A DNA stretch of 64,000 nt from Rhynchosporium graminicola (lineage: Eukaryota; Ascomycota; Leotiomycetes; Helotiales; Ploettnerulaceae), in contig FJUW01000048.1 in assembly GCA_900074885.1 (NCBI GenBank), forward strand, positions 372,001 through 436,000. The letters run 5' to 3'. The notes under the pieces are model-generated. The model was not told where the DNA came from and did not search any database. It saw only the letters and a list, made by a program, of their open reading frames with translations. Of this stretch, positions 11,869 through 23,066 are shown in pieces; position 1 is the stretch's first letter; every line of letters begins with the position of its first letter. The position numbers were made by a program, and so were the translations under genes.

Positions 11869-12570
11869 ATGCGCTCATCAAAGTCATACACCTTGGTCGT
11901 TCTGAATTTAATTGTCCTCCTCTTCACATCCCTGACCACCATTGCTTTGGCAGCGCCCACAGTCTCACCTATCACGGATTTTATCACTCGTTCTGCCACT
12001 ATGATCTTCAATGCCACCACTGTGCTCGATAACTCCAGTCAAAACCTCAATGCTCGCGACGACCTCACTATCGCAGTCCAACAAGGCGACCCTGATAACG
12101 GCGAGACCATTCGCCCCGAGCCCAAAGTCTCCTTTCTAACTTGCAAGCCCCGCAAAGACACACGATACATGTGCTCCCTCGCCGGAATTCAGAAATCTGA
12201 CACCAAAGAAGTCAGCATCATAATCTACGACCACAACTGTTACCGTGTGGGCGGCAGCTGGAAAGCTGATCGCGGACCGGCATCATTAGCCTACACCAAC
12301 AACGGTGACAAGCACGGTGTCGACTTATTCAGCTCTGCGCTAATTTGGAATGTCCTCCTTTACATGGAGGAAGAGTGGGCACCATACTCCTGGCTCAACA
12401 AGGAGATGAGAATCCAGTATGGCAGCTACGACAATTTCCCTTTCCAGGGCAGAAGCGGAGATTACCCTGCGAAGTGGCGTGATATGCAACGCAGCCAGTC
12501 GAAGCTGTTCAAGGATACCTACTATGATTTCTTTCGGGTTCCTTTCTCTTGCCCTGGCGAGTTTTCCTGA
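11869..12570 (+). CDS. Small secreted protein, effector-like, function unknown
   Basis: 233 residues from the ATG at 11869. The frame also runs upstream, but only through a non-ATG codon, and the preceding sequence looks like a 5'-UTR intron (GTAAGC at 11768 to TTGACCAG ending 11843). The first about 28 residues (MRSSKSYTLVVLNLIVLLFTS followed by LTTIALA) form a clear signal peptide cut before APT. The mature protein has four well-spaced cysteines (TCKPR, YMCSL, HNCYRVGG, FSCPGEF) and an aromatic-rich second half (EEEWAPYSWLN, GDYPAKWRDM). No membrane anchor or GPI signal. Size, secretion and even number of cysteines fit the general profile of fungal secreted effectors or lectin-like proteins; I do not recognise the family, so function is open. 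Confidence 0.75.
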   Translation: MRSSKSYTLVVLNLIVLLFTSLTTIALAAPTVSPITDFITRSATMIFNATTVLDNSSQNLNARDDLTIAVQQGDPDNGETIRPEPKVSFLTCKPRKDTRYMCSLAGIQKSDTKEVSIIIYDHNCYRVGGSWKADRGPASLAYTNNGDKHGVDLFSSALIWNVLLYMEEEWAPYSWLNKEMRIQYGSYDNFPFQGRSGDYPAKWRDMQRSQSKLFKDTYYDFFRVPFSCPGEFS

Positions 12571-13870
12571 ACTAACTGTCCATGTATAATCGGCACTTAT
12601 TTGGCTGAAGAACAAATATCCTGGCCAGCTAGATTAGTTTTTTTTTTCACCCGGTATAAAAGCCGGGCGTTGACTCCAGAGATGCATTTGCGAAGCGTTG
12701 TTTTTTGGGATCTTGAGCGTTTGCTTTCGAGGTGCACATGCCGGTTTTCTGGAATCATTGCTCGTTTACCGGGTAGAGTGCTCAGAACTCTCTCTGCATA
12801 AGAACATACACTACCCAATGAATTCCTCTTCACATTTCAATAGCAAATCTGCAGTGACAACACCCATAGAGCACACTAAGGTACAATTAACATACGGCTC
12901 CCTAATCTCGTTCTTGAATAATCATTTCAAAATATGCTAACATAGTGTGCTGGTAACAGCTGCAATGGACGTTGAGCCAATCGAGCATATCTTCGAGAGC
13001 ACGAATGCTCGATATGACGAATTCCTTTGAAGAAACGCTCTGACTTGTGTCGAATCAGTAATTTGACGCAATATATTTGTTGGATCTCCAGAATCTCAAC
13101 ACATATCTTTATTCGCTCAAATTAGACCTTTTGAACTTCTAAGATTGAAAAATAAAAGAGTATCAGTAGTAAAACTTGTTCCAGGTTCTACTTAGAACAC
13201 AGGGCGTGCCTCCTTGATACGTTGAGCTTTCTGAACCTGAGGAGCATCGTAACAAGTCAAGCAGCATGGAGTTCAACTCGTACTCTTGGCGCATCTCTGA
13301 GATACAGGCTTGTATCATTGAAATGATTATTTGGTAATGTGACTAATGTCTCTTGCCAAAATTTCTCTCCAGGTAGAAGATTACCGCGAGTCGGAATCGA
13401 AATAAAAACAAGTTGATGATTATACCCTGGGATCTAAAGATTGACACTCCAGAATAAGGACAGGGACTCTGTTTTGATAGGAGATCTACTTCAAGCATGT
13501 ATTCTCGACGAATCAAGTCTGAAAGAAACATTTACTCAGATGCGAAACAGGGAGTTTTGTCACTCTGACCACAGATCATGTGATCTGCTATTTGCTAATG
13601 CTATAGCAGTTGCTGCTTATATTTGGAATATTGTCTTTGACTATGATTTGCTGAGCTTGGGTGAGCTGGGTCTAAATATATTTCCAAATTCAGTGATACC
13701 AAAGGCATCAAGATAGTATAGATATTTCAAAGAGCCTGCCACCTACTTTGACTCTTCTTTATCTAACTCTACACCCATCACAACTACTACACATAAAAAA
13801 TAAGAGTCAATAACTCATTTAGCCAACATCATAACCGGAAAACTCTTTTTACACCTCAAATCAAATCAAA
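12571..13870. other. Intergenic region, no supported gene
   Basis: About 1.3 kb, AT-rich, without a supported gene. The last 120 bp (C/A-rich with repeated CAAATCAAATCAA) look like the transcript leader of the decayed gene that follows. Confidence 0.4.
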
Positions 13871-13879
13871 TCAACTCAA

Positions 13880-14450
13880 GCAAACATTCGACGATGCTTA
13901 ATCTATTTTCGTCATCTATACTTCATTCGTCGCAAGTACCACAGTATTCTGATCCGACGATGTCTGGACCAAATATCTTCCTACAAACGACAACTCCAAT
14001 GTCATTACCGAAGACTCTCACTCCATTAGTATACGAATCGTTGGCCCAGGAATTAAAAATAGGTCTTAATCAGGCTGGAAATACTGCAAATCTGCCCTCG
14101 AGGACAGTACCCAATGCACTCTCACATTCTTCGACCGAAACCCCTCTTCAGCACTAATAATCTGGCTCTTCCTTCGACAACAACTGTAAGGTTATCGGCT
14201 ATGACGATTCCGTTCCACGTGCTCAGCTGGCAACCAAGCAGGGTTTGATCTGTCCAGTGTGAAGCCTTGTTATATCGATATCCATTATGTTGAAGAGAAT
14301 AAAACGGAGACGAAAGATGTCAGTTGATGGTATAATGATTGGCAGATACTGCCAGCTCAGGGCGGTCTTTATAGGAAATGGCAGAAGGGTTTTAGCGGGA
14401 TGCGCCATTCGAATGATGACTGGACTTTTCATTTTGCTTTCAACTACTGA
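13880..14450 (+). pseudogene. Decayed secreted-protein-like gene with several stops
   Basis: One reading frame (phase of bases divisible by three) keeps protein-like segments over 550 bp: ISIRIVGPGIKNR, WKYCKSALEDSTQCTLTF, DLSSVKPCYIDIHYVEEN, WYNDWQILPAQGGLYRKWQ and SNDDWTFHFAFNY. They are broken by about six TAA/TGA codons, all types that CpA-to-TpA or CpG changes from CAA/CGA would give. Around 14180-14250 a second frame reads better (DNNCKVIGYDDSVPRAQLA), suggesting an indel. A C/A-rich leader precedes it. The aromatic, Cys-bearing pattern and size resemble a small secreted protein and loosely the intact gene 2 kb upstream (YDHNCYRVGG versus DNNCKVIGYD), but homology is not shown. I do not know the family. 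Confidence 0.4.
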
Positions 14451-15133
14451 ACGAGAATTTCAATTCGTTCCGGGATCTAAGGTATTAGAAACACTCTGTC
14501 GTAGTACGTACGATTAAATAGTCTGCGTAAGCTAAATTACAGTGATATTTATGATAGTATTATCAGTTGTATCGTAGCTACAGAATCGGCAGGGAGATAT
14601 ATCTAGCCGGCTAAATCCCGGCGTAGACACTCGACTAACTCGTGACTATGGACCAACAGAGGGGTTAGTAGGAGAGCGGACTTTCTTATGCTCGTTAGCT
14701 TTCTTTGTGATTGACTCTCAGTCTTTTGGGATCAAAACACTCTGCTTCTTTTCGATCTGAACCAGAAATGTGCTCCAGACTCCTCAAATCTTATAAATAA
14801 TCTTCTTTAGACTCGTTGCTAGTCAGTTCCAATTGTGAATCAAATCAAATCACACGATTGCCCATGTGCGCTAATAGTTCTGCCATATCACAAAATATAC
14901 TAAACATGTCATCATTCATTATACTACGGATTGACAATTTCACTATCGGTGAAACGAGAGATAACGTCCTGGACTTGCTTTACGGATTTCTATAGCTTAG
15001 CGGAATCAGACTGGTTTGATTATTCATAAATCACGACTTAATTTTATCATTTACTAGTATCCTTTTGTGATTTACAATATCAAAAGTTTAATTCATAAAG
15101 AGCATGATAGTATGGGATTTTCATCGTGCGATT
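14451..15133. other. Intergenic region, AT-rich, no gene seen
   Basis: About 680 bp of AT-rich sequence (many TTA/TAA trinucleotides), probably mildly RIP-mutated flank of the decayed gene. Nothing coding is supported. Confidence 0.4.
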
Positions 15134-16281
15134 TCACCAGCCTATCGGCCCAACGCCAACTCCCTCCTCGATATGAAAACGTCTTAGATTCTCTGCAAGA
15201 CTCTCGACTGACCCAAAATTGCCCTGCTCATTGGATGTCAACCTCTGAAAACACGCAGCTTTTGTCTCTCCACCCTCTATCGCTTTAATTGGGCTCCAGA
15301 CATACCCACATTCGCTCCAGCTGCCAATCGATGTCTGAAATAAGTGTTCTGTTCTTGGTGTCGAGCAATCGGAGTTGGAAGATGTCATTTCTTCAAGCGG
15401 CTCAGGCTCCCAAAATCTGTTGAGAAAGCCTACTTCGTCGAATGTTCCACTACCATCGTTTCCGCACGACTTCTCTTCCATCTTCCTTAAAGGAATACTA
15501 ACATGGTTATGATCCATACAGCGCGGGATATACGTCGGAGCAACGAAGCATTTATCATACTCCTCGTCGGCACTATCTGGGATATTCGATGGATGTTGAC
15601 GTAGCATTTTCGCATGAAGCCATTGGTAAAGCTGAGCAACAGAGAACACTTTCTCACGCTTACACTGTTTCTTCAATTCAGCCGTCAGAGCCGCAGTGAA
15701 GCTGTATCTTCCAGCTCCGCGAGTGACAGCATCGTAACCATAGCCAGCAAGGATTTCGAATCGACTGGTTGTATCGGGATAATCTTCGGGGTCGATCTCG
15801 AACGAAGCAGCTGCGGCACTCGCATTACAGCAATCCAGAATTAGGAAAACATCAATGTCGGCATATTCGAGGCTGGCTTGCATGGAATTCCAGTCTAGAC
15901 TTGCTGAAATTGAATTTGAACCACTGGATCATTTGTAAGCTTTGAAAGCAGCAGTAAAAATACTAAGCCTATGACTTGCCTTGTCGCAGATATTTCCAAT
16001 CGTCTACTGGCTGACAGACGACCATGTCCTCCATAATAGACCACTAATAGTGCGTCTTCTGCAGCGGCCTTCTGTTTCTGGATCCGGAGAACTTCGGACA
16101 GTGCATTGAAAGATCGGATAGATGGGATGTAAAACTTGCCTACGGACGAGAAGTTGAGTGACTGGAATGTGGTTTGAAGTTCGTCTAATTCGGAATCGAT
16201 CTCCAGGTCGTCTTCGAACCATGAGATAATGATTGCGTTGATTCTTCTGTACGGGTAAGTATCAGCATAATCATAAGCCAT
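15134..16281 (-). CDS. Caspase-like (peptidase C14 fold) orphan protein
   Basis: Two exons, 16281-15980 and 15899-15134, giving 355 residues. The intron (15979-15900) starts GCAAGT after ACAAG and ends CAAG: a GC-AG intron with near-perfect donor consensus, and it is the only simple solution that keeps frame (SAT-SLDWNSMQASLE). The start is the ATG opening MAYDYADTYPYRRINAI; an upstream extension would use a non-ATG codon. The catalytic dyad is visible: VVYYGGHGRL with His86 and FLILDCCNAS with Cys124/Cys125. The usual alpha/beta elements precede each. Fungal members cleave after Arg/Lys or are signalling hydrolases; no Q/N-rich metacaspase prodomain and no clear p10 part are seen, so it is a metacaspase-like orphan rather than a classic MCA1. 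The second half is unfamiliar and acidic. A second such gene lies at 49-50 kb. Confidence 0.82.
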
Positions 16282-17877
16282 TCTTGGACTTCTTTCGTCT
16301 TTCAAGTGTTGAGATCTGGTGGTGACTGGTTATCACTGCCTTGCTGTAGTTGATTGTGAGATGTTCGAGAATTAAAAGTAGGTGTAGAAGATCGTGTGTG
16401 AAACTCTCGATGACTGTTTGATGACTCTACTTCTAATATTTTGTCCGAGGGAGAATTTGAATATACTTGGAAAAGTTATTTTCGAGGCAGTGCGGCTGAT
16501 AGTAATTCGCAAGCTTTTTCCTGTTAAGTGAAGGGTTGAGGGGTGGATAAGAGCTAGTTGATAATAAATTTGATAGAGAGAGAATAAGATGGAGAAATAT
16601 TCACGAGAATATCAATATATGTAAAGTGAATTTATTCTTTGAGAATAATGGTCATTAGATCTTGCTAGCTGGTCTGCTAGTTCAATTTTCTTACGTCTCG
16701 CTTAACTATTAATGAAATTTAGTTGATACGCTAATCAAGCCCGTTAGAGAGATTTTCGAATATTATATAATTGATAACTGAGGTTTATTGTTTGGTTCTT
16801 CTCTACATATTCAATGTTTATAGATAGTTTCTAAATCCTAAATGACTAAGACATTGGGGCATCTAGTATACTAGAGATGTTTCGGGCTAGTGGGAATAGA
16901 AAAACGGAAAACAGCTGCGACTGGCCCTGTCAGGGTCTTCTTCGTTCCCACCCTTACATCTAAGGGGTAGCAATCTAGTATTGTTCCTTTGAAGAGGCTT
17001 TGAAGATGGAGAAGATAACTACTTTGATTCATTCAAATTAAATGAGGTTTATAAAATCGCTATTTTCAGGTTTTGGACCACGGCGCAGCTGTTTTGATCT
17101 GGCAACGCAGCCCCGACTACTTGTCCCCTCAGAGGCTGCTTCCTCTTTGGCAACTCATCTGCTGCATAGGCTTGTCGTGTTACCAGACACAGCAGCTGAT
17201 GCAGCATTTACAGTACAACATTGGACGATCAAACATACAGCATTTTCGGCTACTGTGCTTTGAATCAATCTATTAGAGAGCATCAAGGTACACCCAACGA
17301 GGTCGAAGGTCGATCTTAAGCCACGATCGAACTTCATAACAGAAATATTACCGAGGTTGAAAGAATTCGCCAACGACAACTATTGGGAGCGCAACGTATA
17401 TATCTATATATAATGATTGGAAAAGAGAGAGAGGAAACAACAGGCATCACTGTGCTGTGTATGATTCTGGTAGTGTCAATAATGTATGCTCAGGGATACT
17501 TGGTGCTTGATGAATCATTAAATTCTAGGCTCGTATTTCCGCAGATCTAGCTATTATCCTTACAAGAATTGATATATGGCCGCGCTCATCGGCGTACAAA
17601 TGGTGTTGGAGCGTATCTCTTCATTATCTTGATTCTACTAGGAACTAGTAAATGCAAGAGATTAAATCAACGCAAATATTATCATTTACTTGAGTCTCGA
17701 TCCTAGGATATCTCAGTTGCATATAAGGTTGATAGCTCCCACTCGTTTTTTTAGTCACTAATTCTTACCTTTATACTAGTCAGTCAAGTCTCATCCTATC
17801 GCCCTATATTTTGTTTCATAGTCAAGATTGCCTACCGCCGGTCAGTTTTAAGCCTGAAGTCATTTTAGAGCATCCAC
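16282..17877. other. Intergenic region, AT-rich
   Basis: About 1.6 kb. The left end is the promoter of the caspase-like gene (minus strand). From about 16500 the sequence is markedly AT-rich with many TA steps, suggesting RIP-affected or relic sequence, but I recognise no element in it. Confidence 0.4.
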
Positions 17878-18921
17878 ATGTACTTCAGCGCTGAATCAAT
17901 TGTTCAAATATCGTCCCTATTCCCTGGCGCTCTCGCGGATTGTGAACATGAGGGAGGATACTGTAGATAGTATGGGGAGGCTCCAGGCTGCGGATCCAGT
18001 CTTTAACAACGGCGACTGGGATGGACCAGAGCATCTGTAAGTAGCAAACTTGGTATAACCCTATCTTGTGTCACTATAAAATGGCAATGAGTGTCACGGA
18101 TATCATCTGCTAATGATTAGGATAGTGTTACTACTACCAAACCACACGACGCATATCAACTGTTTGCATATGGTGAAATCAACTCTTCTGTAACCAGGAT
18201 TATGGCTTCCTCTGTGCTTGGGGTTACAAGAGAGTTTGGTGCAGTGAGTTCACAAACTGCCGGCTTGAAAGAAAGGATTATGCTAATGGCCTGTAGAAGG
18301 GACTCCATACGCTCTTCCCGAGGATTCGCTACTCGCGATGGACTCCGCTACAAGCTCAGCTACCATGACTAACATGCGAGAGAGCACTTAGAAAGTATCA
18401 GTCCCAGAGGTGATGACTGATAGCTCTACTTGTCAGCAGTCCGAAGGGTATTGCCGATGGTATGGACACGCTCCAAGTTGCGGAACCTCACATTTCAGCT
18501 GGGGGGAATACGACGGAGATGAGAAGTTGTAAGCTGCAGGCATGAAAGATGTGGTCTCTCATGTCAGTAAGCAGCAGCATCGGGGGAATATACTGACTTC
18601 TTTCGGATAGGATAGCAACCACCGAATATCACAATCGCCATCAACTCCTTTACGCCAAAGACATCAACGAGGATTGCTTCGACAAGTATGGGACTGGTTG
18701 CTGGTTAGGTTACAAGAGACTTTGGTACAGTAAGCATTCCCTTGTCAGACACCCCAAGGAAGAATGAAAAGATGATTGACAGCATACAGAGAAAACCCCT
18801 TACACACTTGCAGAAACGGCGGAATCTGGTCTACAACTCACACTTTCAAGACCCTGATACATCCGCACCAGAAGGAATTAGTGGAGGTCAAAATCGAAAT
18901 CTAGTAAAGCTTATCGATTAG
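17878..18921 (+). pseudogene. Decayed two-module cysteine-rich secreted protein gene
   Basis: ATG at 17878 opens a plausible signal peptide (MYFSAESIVQISSLFPGALA) followed by DCEHEGGYCR and then an in-frame TAG at 17968-17970 (TGG to TAG) where the second module has Trp. A frameshift follows soon after. A second, better-kept module begins near 18438: EGYCRWYGHAPSCGT, then WGEYDGDEKL, an intron (donor GTAAGC, acceptor GATAG), IATTEYHNRHQLLYAKDI, and GTGCWLGYKRLW, another intron (GTAAGC to GACAG), and a Gly/Asn-rich tail to TAG at 18919-18921. The first module shows the same parts in the same order (GYCR, APGCGS, intron, then CAWGYKRVW) with several lesions. So this is an internally duplicated secreted Cys-rich protein gene whose first module is broken. 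Family not recognised. The second module alone could still be expressed from another start. Confidence 0.5.
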
Positions 18922-19822
18922 AGACGTCGTATAGGCTTTTCAGAGCTGCATGCATTGTTCAGCTTCACCCATAATCTTCTTGTCTTTACAAGCCTCTGCG
19001 AGTCTTTCTTAGTTGTCCTCGGAGATTACAGGTCACTCACTGTCATTATCACTATCTCGGGTTTCTGTATCTTCACTAAGAGGAGTGAATGTGTCAGTCC
19101 TTACCAAATGTCGCTGCCGGCTGGCAAATTGAAATAGGAAAAATTCTTTTCACCTTTGCGAATATTTCCTGATTTCTGGGGAGCTTGTAGCTTTCTCACT
19201 AGCCGCTGCATCTTTGCCCTTGGCATTTGCGGTAAATTATAATCGCCAATGACATGTGATGATCAACACTTGAAACCCGAACCTTTCTCTCCCTTAGGGC
19301 TCGTTTGGAAAAAAATCTTCCGTTTGGAAACCGAGTTTCGAAAGTCTACAAGTGCCACGGTTATTTGACTAATATAGCGAACATATTGGGTACATTTAGT
19401 CTTCGGTACCTGAATTCAGCTCCGACAATACAGACATCTGGATCTCCCAACGAGCACGAAGCTAGCCGAAAATCTCCGATCGACTTTGCAACTTAGAGGG
19501 CATGAAACGACGTCGAATTTGTCAAGCTTCAAGACTCCAGTATCAAATCTATAGTAGAGTTACATATTCACTTATTAGGCCGTACACATAATACGTGAGG
19601 GTCTCGCTAGCACCATCCTTTAGGCCGCTTACACGGTGCTTACTTGTTTCCAATAAGCGGGTTTTAGCGGAGCTGGATTTCTTTCCAGCCTTCTCACTCG
19701 GGAGACTGCCAATCCTAACGACTATGACTCCTCACGATTTCATAAATCCATAAGCGCCTTATAACAATCGCTTTCAAACAAACCGGTGTGTATCTCAACT
19801 CGTCTTTTCCAACCTCATCGCT
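18922..19822. other. Intergenic region, no supported gene
   Basis: About 900 bp of mixed sequence between the decayed Cys-rich gene and the F-box gene. The right 100 bp are the likely F-box promoter and leader. Nothing else stands out. Confidence 0.4.
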
Positions 19823-21334
19823 ATGGATCCTGTTCACATCGTAGACCTCCCTTTCGAAATACTCACCTCCATCTGTTCGTATCTCCCACGGCGGGAACTC
19901 AAACATGCGCGACTTACATCCAAGAAACTCAATCAAGTCGCGTCTATCTTCCTATTCAGGATCCTTTACCTGGGTGCCGAAGAAAGGACCTTCGAAAATA
20001 CTCGGGGTATCGCAAATGATCCTTCACTTTGCCACTTGGTCCGTATTCTGAGTCATTGTCCTTGGCGGCTGAAAGGACATGGCTCTCCACTGTACAAACC
20101 ACTCGACATATTCAACATCTGGAAGACAAATATTCTTGAGCCTCGCCTCCGAACAGTGGACCTCTCAGATATCCAGCTGAGGTATTTATTTTCAAGGTGG
20201 CGTGAACACATTGGGCATGATCTTCTTGCGGTTGTAAAGGAATTCGATGCCCTCGTTGATATCATGAGTAAACTACCAGCGCTACATGGATTACAGCACG
20301 AATTCTTGACTACGGGAGAACTGCATGCCAACTCGGGAGATGTCAAATCGTTATGGGAACTCAGTACTCGTGCAGAAGCGGAAGCTTCTGACTATGTTAA
20401 TCAAGAAATACGACAGGGTAATGAATTCTGCGATTTCTGGACATTTCTTGAGGCTGCTCATGTCGCAGGTCGGCAGAACGATGTGACGAAGCTCAAGGCC
20501 AGTGGCCTGGAACTAAATCTTTGGATAGCCAAGAGGGAAGAGTCTATCTACACACACATGGCACTACCTCGTCTCACGACTGTCGATCTAGAGTTTGAAA
20601 GATGCAGATCAATGTCGAAGCCACACTTAAGGGACCTTCTCGAAGGAGCTCCACTGCTAGATCATCTGGCACTTTGTTTCAACAGTTTGGACTTTCCCAA
20701 TTACCGATATTGTACAAACATCCGACTCTCCGATATCACGGCGAAAGATCACCACTGGACGAGTTTGAGGCATCTCTCTCTTCGGCATGTAGCTACCTCC
20801 GATGCTGAAATCCGAGGTTTTCTGAAAATTCACAGGAACTCCCTACGATCACTAGAATTGGGAGACATTCTTCTGCACCCTGGTGACGAGGAACTCGGTA
20901 TGGTAGAGGAGCCCAGCACAGATTTCCAAGAGCTCAAATCAAACGAAGAAGTCGGATCCTGGCTCGACATGATCGAATTCCTGCGCACCTCACTTTCCTT
21001 ATCGCGGATGAAGTTCCGTGGAATATTAGGAAATGGCAGAAATGAGGCATGGAAGGTTTCAGAGGAATTTCCTGACGTCCTAGGAGAAAAATTATACGCA
21101 GATTATCTCAAGCCAAGAATCGAGAGATACATATGTATGCGAGGCGAAAATCCGATTCGGCATGTGCCACGCGACCAGGCGACCGCTGAGACTCGGCCGA
21201 TGATTTCGGAACTCGATAATCGTGGATTACCAATACCGAGTATCTTCGAGGATGATACGTGGCAGATGGCAGTATTGGAGCTGCCAAGACGTCATGAATT
21301 GAACATGGAAGTCATGCAGAGTTTGTTCTGGTAG
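19823..21334 (+). CDS. F-box protein with leucine-rich-type body
   Basis: Intronless, 503 residues. The N-terminal residues 5-50 (IVDLPFEILTSICSYLP followed by a basic RRELKHARLTSKKLNQVA) are a typical F-box, which binds Skp1 in SCF ubiquitin ligases. The rest has regularly spaced leucine-rich stretches (LRDLLEGAPLLDHLALCF, LRHLSLRHVATSDAE, SLRSLELGDILLHP), consistent with degenerate leucine-rich repeats that would select the substrate. These are fungal-specific, rapidly evolving F-box proteins; substrate is unknown. No signal peptide or membrane segment. Codon use appears normal, and no neighbour suggests a partner. Confidence 0.85.
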   Translation: MDPVHIVDLPFEILTSICSYLPRRELKHARLTSKKLNQVASIFLFRILYLGAEERTFENTRGIANDPSLCHLVRILSHCPWRLKGHGSPLYKPLDIFNIWKTNILEPRLRTVDLSDIQLRYLFSRWREHIGHDLLAVVKEFDALVDIMSKLPALHGLQHEFLTTGELHANSGDVKSLWELSTRAEAEASDYVNQEIRQGNEFCDFWTFLEAAHVAGRQNDVTKLKASGLELNLWIAKREESIYTHMALPRLTTVDLEFERCRSMSKPHLRDLLEGAPLLDHLALCFNSLDFPNYRYCTNIRLSDITAKDHHWTSLRHLSLRHVATSDAEIRGFLKIHRNSLRSLELGDILLHPGDEELGMVEEPSTDFQELKSNEEVGSWLDMIEFLRTSLSLSRMKFRGILGNGRNEAWKVSEEFPDVLGEKLYADYLKPRIERYICMRGENPIRHVPRDQATAETRPMISELDNRGLPIPSIFEDDTWQMAVLELPRRHELNMEVMQSLFW

Positions 21335-23066
21335 GGCCATTGGAGCTTCATCGCGTTGCTATTTCAAAATTTCAAGAGCGAGTGGAACTTTAAGCATGCA
21401 GGAGATGTTTCGTCCTGATGTTTTTCGTCTAGAGTAGGCACCGTCCAAAGGCTCCCTCACGCCTTTTGCGGCTTTCTTGATAGAATGCCCATAAGATTTT
21501 GTACAGACGAAAACATGAAGAAGGTGATATCGAAACGTTCTTGATCCTTGCGTTAGAGTTTTGCCAACTACCTTGCAGGCAAACGCAGGAGCAAAAAAAC
21601 CCTTCGGTGACTATCACGTGACGGTTCCTGCTTTGAACTATCTTTCAACTGGGGAATGACCAGGGGATTTGACAGGTCCTTCCAAGGAAAACTATTCAAA
21701 ATCAAAAGTCGTAATTCAAGGGAATAATTCGAGAGCTAGGAATATTACTGAATAGCCGATGTAGGGTAAGTAAATAACTATCCTCCTTCTGCGGTACTAC
21801 GTAGTACTAGGGACTATATTTACTTAGAGTATACTTTTACTATATCGATCGAATTTCAACTCCTTTTGAGTACTATCTTGAAGTTAATAAGCTAGCGTCG
21901 ATACTGAGTATTGCCCTACTACTATGTGTTTTTACTCTAAATATATAGTTGGAAAGAAACGATATATTCCCTAACCTAAGGACTGTCCCCTAGTGATTCC
22001 CTTATTACACCTCCATTTATATACCGAACTGTTCAGAGACCGTCATGACGGTGATTTAACACCTGCCCTTGCTTGTGAGGTAATAAATAGTAAGTACTTC
22101 GACGAAATCTCGTCAAGTGTTTGTTTAAATCACCTGTATGCATCCGATGGGCTAGCTAGAGTTCTCCGATTTGCATCGCCTGAAATCCTTGCTCGGCTAA
22201 GAGAGGATAAATCGACGACCTCCTATTGGCCAAGTGCAGATATTAGTCACTCGAAGGTAACAGATCGAGCAGTAGTTACAGACAGACAAAGGAGTTCCTC
22301 AATAACACTATTAGACTGAGCAGCAACTATCTCCAACCCACCCATTGTGAGCATACGATGACAGGACGAGAAGGGTATTCTGCACCTTCTCTACCATCGA
22401 TTACGATTCTAACCTCGAAAACCTCCCCCCATTCTTTACTTATTCGAAACTGTGACTTCTAGACTGAAGGCTGTCGTCCGCACCTCTTTCTGCCTCTTGA
22501 CTAGCCTTTTTCAACGCAAATGCAAGTTGCGACTGAACGACCATTTATCCTCTTCCGCATCTCCAGTAGCGCTCAACTCTTTAGGTGAATCTTTCGAAAC
22601 CTCGCAGCTGAAGCTGTATCGAAAAGCTCACCTATATCTCCATATTCGTAGGCCGGGTATAGTCAACTCCTCTTCTCACATTCATCTTGCCTCGTAACCT
22701 CAATCCTTTAACCTTCCGATGTATGAATTGACAAGTATAGCGGACAGTTTGCAGTTCTTCTTCTCAAAAATCGAACGGATTCATTCATTCATTCAATTAG
22801 TCAACCACCTCATAAAACTTGATCTGATCTGATCTGATCTACAAAATGCTACTGAGCAAGCCACCCCAACGCCCCTTCTCTAGCCATGAAATCTTCCCTA
22901 ACTACAAACATGTAAATGCAATCAGAATACCGCTCGCCCAATTAAAACCCACCCTGGTATCTAAAGCGAAACACAACGACAAAACAAAAACCTCCGCTAT
23001 CCCCTCCCAATGCAGCTTTAATTCGAACAAACACAAAAAAATCGTAAATCATAGTTCTCGTCTCGC
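21335..23066. other. Intergenic region with AT-rich pocket
   Basis: About 1.7 kb. Between about 21700 and 21960 it is very AT-rich with TAGTACTA-like words, resembling RIP-mutated repeat relics. The short frames at 21993-22319 and 22452-22697 have no recognisable product. The right end is the 3' flank of the minus-strand GEF gene, with TCTGATCTGATCTGATC repeat near 22822. Confidence 0.4.

Noticed and set aside
5360..12570. RiPP (ustiloxin-like) biosynthetic cluster around the S41 protease
   Set aside because: No KR-flanked repeat precursor, UstYa-like or tyrosinase gene is seen in the adjacent genes.
14180..14226. 46-bp intron (GTAAGG...GCTCAG) in the decayed gene
   Set aside because: Removing it shifts away from the frame that carries the downstream protein-like segments, and other stops remain.
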